A DNA stretch of 64,000 nucleotides from Candidatus Omnitrophota bacterium (GTDB taxonomy: Bacteria; Omnitrophota; Omnitrophia; Omnitrophales; JACROU01), in NCBI GenBank assembly GCA_029261035.1, contig JAJDCD010000004.1, forward strand, positions 124,001 to 188,000. Reading direction: 5' to 3'. Below the pieces are notes generated by a model that was not told the origin of the DNA, searched no databases, and was given only the letters and a program-made list of their open reading frames with translations. Shown one piece after another: positions 61,554-64,000 of the stretch (the stretch's first letter is position 1; every line of letters starts with the position of its first letter). Both the position numbers and the translations under genes were made by a program.

Positions 61554-61582
61554 TTGCTTAAACAGATCGATAGCGCTATAAT
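61554..61582 (+). promoter_or_regulatory. Sigma-70 promoter for the XRE-cupin regulator
   Basis: TTGCTT (61554-61559), 17-bp spacer, TATAAT (61577-61582). The SD GGAGG (61594-61598) follows within about 12 nt, so the leader is very short. Confidence 0.7.
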
Positions 61583-61606
61583 CTTTTCACTTTGGAGGAA
61601 GTAAAT

Positions 61607-62155
61607 TTGGATATCGGTTTTCGCATTCGACAAGTTAGGAAAGAAAAAAACATCACTCTTGTTGAGCTTTCTAAATCAACAGATGTTGCTCAAGCCACTC
61701 TCTCTCGTATTGAAACTGGAGATATGACGGGGACTTTAGAGTGTCATAGTAAAGTTGCCAACTCTCTCGGTATGAGTTTGAGCGAACTTTATGAAGGTAT
61801 CGATAACCGTTCTGCTAAAACCAAGATTACCAAAAATGGAACTGCCGAACTTCTTTCTAAAAGTACGGATCAAATCCGCAGCGAAATTTTAACTTCAAAA
61901 GCTTTAAAGAAAAAACTCCTCCCTATCAAAACAACTCTTAAACCAAATTCAAAGTCCGAACCTGAAAAGGCTGAGAAAGCGACTGAGAAATTTGTTTATT
62001 GTACAGAAGGTCAAATCACGGTTTATCTCAATAATGAAGGTCATGATTTAGAAACGGAAGAAAGTATTTATTTTGATGGGTCTTTACCACACAGCTTCGA
62101 AAACAAAACCGCTAAGGTTGCAAAACTCATTAGCGTTACTTCTCCACCCGCGTAA
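61607..62155 (+). CDS. XRE-family transcriptional regulator with cupin sensor domain
   Basis: 182 residues from the TTG at 61607, chosen because GGAGG lies 8 nt upstream; the first in-frame TTG (61592) would precede that SD. N-terminal XRE helix-turn-helix (IGFRIRQVRKEKNITLVELSKSTDVAQATLSRIETGDMTGTLECHSKVANSLGMSLSELYEG), a linker, then a cupin domain (about 105-180: EKFVYCTEGQITVYLNNEGHDLETEESIYFDGSLPHSFEN, keeping the metal-site His of PHSFEN). Probably senses a small molecule and binds DNA as a dimer. It has its own promoter and the opposite orientation to its neighbours. Confidence 0.9.
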   Translation: MDIGFRIRQVRKEKNITLVELSKSTDVAQATLSRIETGDMTGTLECHSKVANSLGMSLSELYEGIDNRSAKTKITKNGTAELLSKSTDQIRSEILTSKALKKKLLPIKTTLKPNSKSEPEKAEKATEKFVYCTEGQITVYLNNEGHDLETEESIYFDGSLPHSFENKTAKVAKLISVTSPPA

Positions 62156-62171
62156 ACTTTTTTAAATCGAA

Positions 62172-63254
62172 TTATTCCTGAGCCAAAACATTTTTATAAA
62201 TTTCTAATGTTTCTTTCGCTGTTTTTTCCCAGCTAAATTCTGCAGCTTTCATTTGTCCTTTATGCACCAGCTCTTTTCTTAATTGATCATCTACGAGTAT
62301 GTTTTCGATACCGATCGAGATTTCTTCTATGTCGTAAGGGTTTACTAGTTCTGCTGAGTCTTTGCCTAATTCTCCGAGACTGGAGTTGTTCGAGCAAAGC
62401 ACGGGTGTTCCGCAATGAAAGGCTTCGATGAGCGGTAAACCGAATCCTTCGTACAAAGAAACAAAAGCTACCATTTCGGCTGCGCTATAAGCACAGCTGA
62501 GTATTTCGTCCGAAACGAACCCGGTGGTGATGACGTCTTCTTCTAATCCGTTTTGTTTGACGGCCTTTTCGAACTCGCTACTTCCCCATTGTTTTGCGCC
62601 GACGACTAAGAGTTTGGGGATGTCTTTTCTTCTTTTTTTGACTAGGTTAAATGCTTCGAGGAGTCGGACTAAGTTTTTTCTGGGTTCGATGGTTCCGACG
62701 CACAGGACGAAGGGGTCTGTGAGTCCTAGTTCTTTTTCTAAGATTTGTTTTGCGATATCTGTTGGTTTTTTGACGATGTTGTTGTCGGGTGCGATGTAGG
62801 TTACGGATATTTTTTCGGGTGCGATGCCTAAGTGTTCGATGAGGTCTTTTCTTGAGTTTTCGGATACGGTGATGAGGTGGTCTGCTTTTTTAAAGCATTT
62901 TGGGAGCCATTTACTCCAGTAGTAGCGTGAGCTGAAAGACAAGTTTTGAGGAAATAGGTACCCGATGATGTCGTGGGCTGTGATGATGACTTTTGAGTGT
63001 TTGAGTTTTTTGACGCCGAAGCCGGGGACGTGGAAGATATCAGCGTTGGATTGCTTGATTATGCGTGGCAGGGTTACTGCTTCCCAGTAGAGGCGGTTTG
63101 GGGTTTTTAGGTCGCCTGTGATGTTGCCGCCTACCTTTCTTAGGTCTAGGCTTGGGTCGTTGATTTGTTCGATTGCCTTGATTAGATTGCCTACGTAACG
63201 TGGGATTCCTGTGGCGGTTCCGGTTAGGGTGTGGGTGTCTATGGTTAGGTTCAT
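62172..63254 (-). CDS. GT4-family glycosyltransferase
   Basis: 360 residues, GT-B fold. Early GIPRYVGNLI, DIFHVPGFG, VIITAHDIIGYLFPQNLSFSS and HLITVSENSRKDLIE; C-terminal donor half FVLCVGTIEPRKNLVRLLEAFNLV, VITTGFVSDEILSCAYSAAEMVAFVSLYEGFGLPLIEAFHCGTPVLCSNNSSLGELGKDSAELVNPYDIEEIS (the EX7E motif, E in EGFGLPLIEA). Probably transfers a mannosyl or glucosyl residue in polysaccharide synthesis. Base composition differs from its surroundings: the plus strand is G-rich here, giving C/A-rich codons, unlike other minus-strand genes. Confidence 0.93.
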   Translation of the reverse strand: MNLTIDTHTLTGTATGIPRYVGNLIKAIEQINDPSLDLRKVGGNITGDLKTPNRLYWEAVTLPRIIKQSNADIFHVPGFGVKKLKHSKVIITAHDIIGYLFPQNLSFSSRYYWSKWLPKCFKKADHLITVSENSRKDLIEHLGIAPEKISVTYIAPDNNIVKKPTDIAKQILEKELGLTDPFVLCVGTIEPRKNLVRLLEAFNLVKKRRKDIPKLLVVGAKQWGSSEFEKAVKQNGLEEDVITTGFVSDEILSCAYSAAEMVAFVSLYEGFGLPLIEAFHCGTPVLCSNNSSLGELGKDSAELVNPYDIEEISIGIENILVDDQLRKELVHKGQMKAAEFSWEKTAKETLEIYKNVLAQE

Positions 63255-63264
63255 TTTTTGGCCG

Positions 63265-63498
63265 CTATTTCGTTAATTGTATAGCAGCTGATGTCGCTGC
63301 TATCAGTATTAGAATTAAAAGGATTATGTATTTTCCTTTGTTTAGCTGGCGTTCTTGTTTTTTTAGCCAGCTTTTTACGATGGTTTGTTTTTTGTCGGAA
63401 TACTCGCCTTTTGTTAGGCGGGCTTCGACTGCTTCTTTGCCTAGGAGTTTTAGGCTCTTTTCGAATTCTTTCCAGTAGTGGGTATCTTCGTGTTCCAT
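63265..63498 (-). CDS. Small single-span membrane protein
   Basis: 77 residues, with GAGGA 6 nt before the ATG. A charged N-terminal part (MEHEDTHYWKEFEKSLKLLGKEAVEARLTKGEYSDKKQTIVKSWLKKQERQLNKGK) ends in one hydrophobic segment (YIILLILILIAATSAAIQL), so a C-in membrane anchor is likely. It lies 10 bp before the glycosyltransferase in the same operon and shares its unusual base composition. I do not recognise the family. Confidence 0.6.
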   Translation of the reverse strand: MEHEDTHYWKEFEKSLKLLGKEAVEARLTKGEYSDKKQTIVKSWLKKQERQLNKGKYIILLILILIAATSAAIQLTK

Positions 63499-63634
63499 GG
63501 TTATCCTCTTCGCTTTGCATGGGATTTAACGTTGGGGGTATTATACAGGAAGTGGGGGGATTTGGCACGAGTGGGGTGGTTGTTCGGTTCCCTTTGTCAT
63601 CTTTGGCTTGGTTGGGGATCTGGGGGTTTTGGAG

Positions 63635-63643
63635 TGGTATACT
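63635..63643 (+). promoter_or_regulatory. Extended -10 promoter before the right-edge gene
   Basis: TGGTATACT: TG at 63635-63636 and TATACT at 63638-63643. No -35 is evident. The ATG at 63661 is only 17 nt downstream with SD AGAGGA in between. Confidence 0.4.
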
Positions 63644-63660
63644 TTTAGTAGAGGACGAAA

Positions 63661-64000
63661 ATGGGAAATACAATAAAAATCAAAAAACATCCTACAAAAA
63701 ACAATCCTAATTATTTTTTAATAGATTCAGACTTTTTTGTTAATAGATACCTATCTAAACATTTGTCATATTTAAACCTAAACTCGGGAAATAGTGGTGA
63801 AGAATCAATAGAAAAAAGTGCTTTATGGTGGAATGAAATTAATTCTCAGCTAAAAAATGAAATAGCTTATCTATTTATTCCAAATGTTTGCATTTCAGAG
63901 ACATTTAAAGTCCTAGCTAAAAGACAATACGACAAAGATGAAAAAATCATTAAGAAATATAAATATTACAAGGAGTTAATCGATGAAATTTCAGAAGATC
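63661..64000 (+). CDS. Putative PIN-domain-like protein (partial, runs off right edge)
   Basis: An open frame from the ATG at 63661 (SD AGAGGA) to the window edge, at least 113 residues and no stop. It starts MGNTIKIKKHPTKNNPNYFLIDSDFFVNRYLSKHL. The pattern LIDSDFFVNRYL (acidic residues after a strand) and later PNVCISETFKVLAKRQYDKDE (strand, then SE in a helix) is what PIN-domain nucleases show, such as VapC toxins. Its A/T-rich composition differs from the G-rich stretch before it. The right half is missing, so this is a tentative call. Confidence 0.45.
   Translation, partial: MGNTIKIKKHPTKNNPNYFLIDSDFFVNRYLSKHLSYLNLNSGNSGEESIEKSALWWNEINSQLKNEIAYLFIPNVCISETFKVLAKRQYDKDEKIIKKYKYYKELIDEISED

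Noticed and set aside
63251-63673. 140-residue minus-strand frame and 139-residue plus-strand frame overlapping the small membrane gene
   Set aside because: The 77-residue frame has an SD, a plausible membrane anchor and operon spacing; the others are low-complexity or have no start signal and arise in a G-rich tract.

Overview
This window is a low-GC bacterial chromosome segment carrying a dense set of housekeeping genes, nearly all on the minus strand. It has no rRNA, CRISPR array, insertion sequence or phage. The gene set is a didermal, non-model lineage: undecaprenyl pyrophosphatase, a lipoprotein, glycine-tRNA synthetase as separate alpha and beta chains, pyruvate phosphate dikinase, a fused indolepyruvate oxidoreductase and Gld-type ABC genes. 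The 1328-residue exported protein with a HIQDAHGN motif resembles proteins I associate with Candidatus Omnitrophota (OP3). That assignment is an inference.

Layout. 0-7 kb: a C4 zinc-ribbon coiled-coil protein cut by the left edge; a ParA-CBM48 fusion with a likely P-loop-less relative and an unknown gene; then a histidine kinase, a lone receiver and a GAF/HD-GYP phosphodiesterase. 7-16 kb: tyrS, a Gld-type ABC operon with DUF4340, then yggS, proC, yggT, yggU and a purine nucleoside phosphorylase. 16-23 kb: rpsA and the pheA-hisC-aroF-tyrA aromatic cluster, joined by a PlsC whose N-terminus looks like a decayed cytidylate kinase; aroA is absent from its usual slot. 23-30 kb: scpB, scpA, trpS, uppP and the GDP-mannose genes manC and manB. 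30-36 kb: tRNA-Leu and tRNA-Gln, the 1328-residue ChaN-like/carbamate-kinase protein, a small exported protein, ppa and a lysine-rich EF-like protein. 36-49 kb: gltX, fused indolepyruvate oxidoreductase, nadK, dxs-ispA-xseB, xseA, ymdB and the 5-formyl-THF cyclo-ligase gene. 49-53 kb: a plus-strand secreted protein made of twelve ~48-residue repeats, a repeat-rich gap, a lipoprotein lipase and tRNA-Arg. 53-61 kb: apt, a sigma-70 factor, ppdK, glyS/glyQ and a ComEA-like protein. 61-64 kb: an XRE-cupin regulator, a glycosyltransferase with different base composition, a small membrane protein and a possible PIN-domain gene cut by the right edge.

Intergenic DNA is unusually structured. I see at least eight dispersed repeat families. 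The best candidates for something undescribed are (a) a structured element just 3' of gltX, dxs and xseA, with a fixed core inside stems that differ in sequence but still pair, and in two copies a second hairpin with a fixed loop, both spanning 149 bp; and (b) a palindrome that starts on the CCA end of two tRNA genes. Promoters in the larger gaps often have an extended -10 (TGnTATAAT) and no clear -35.
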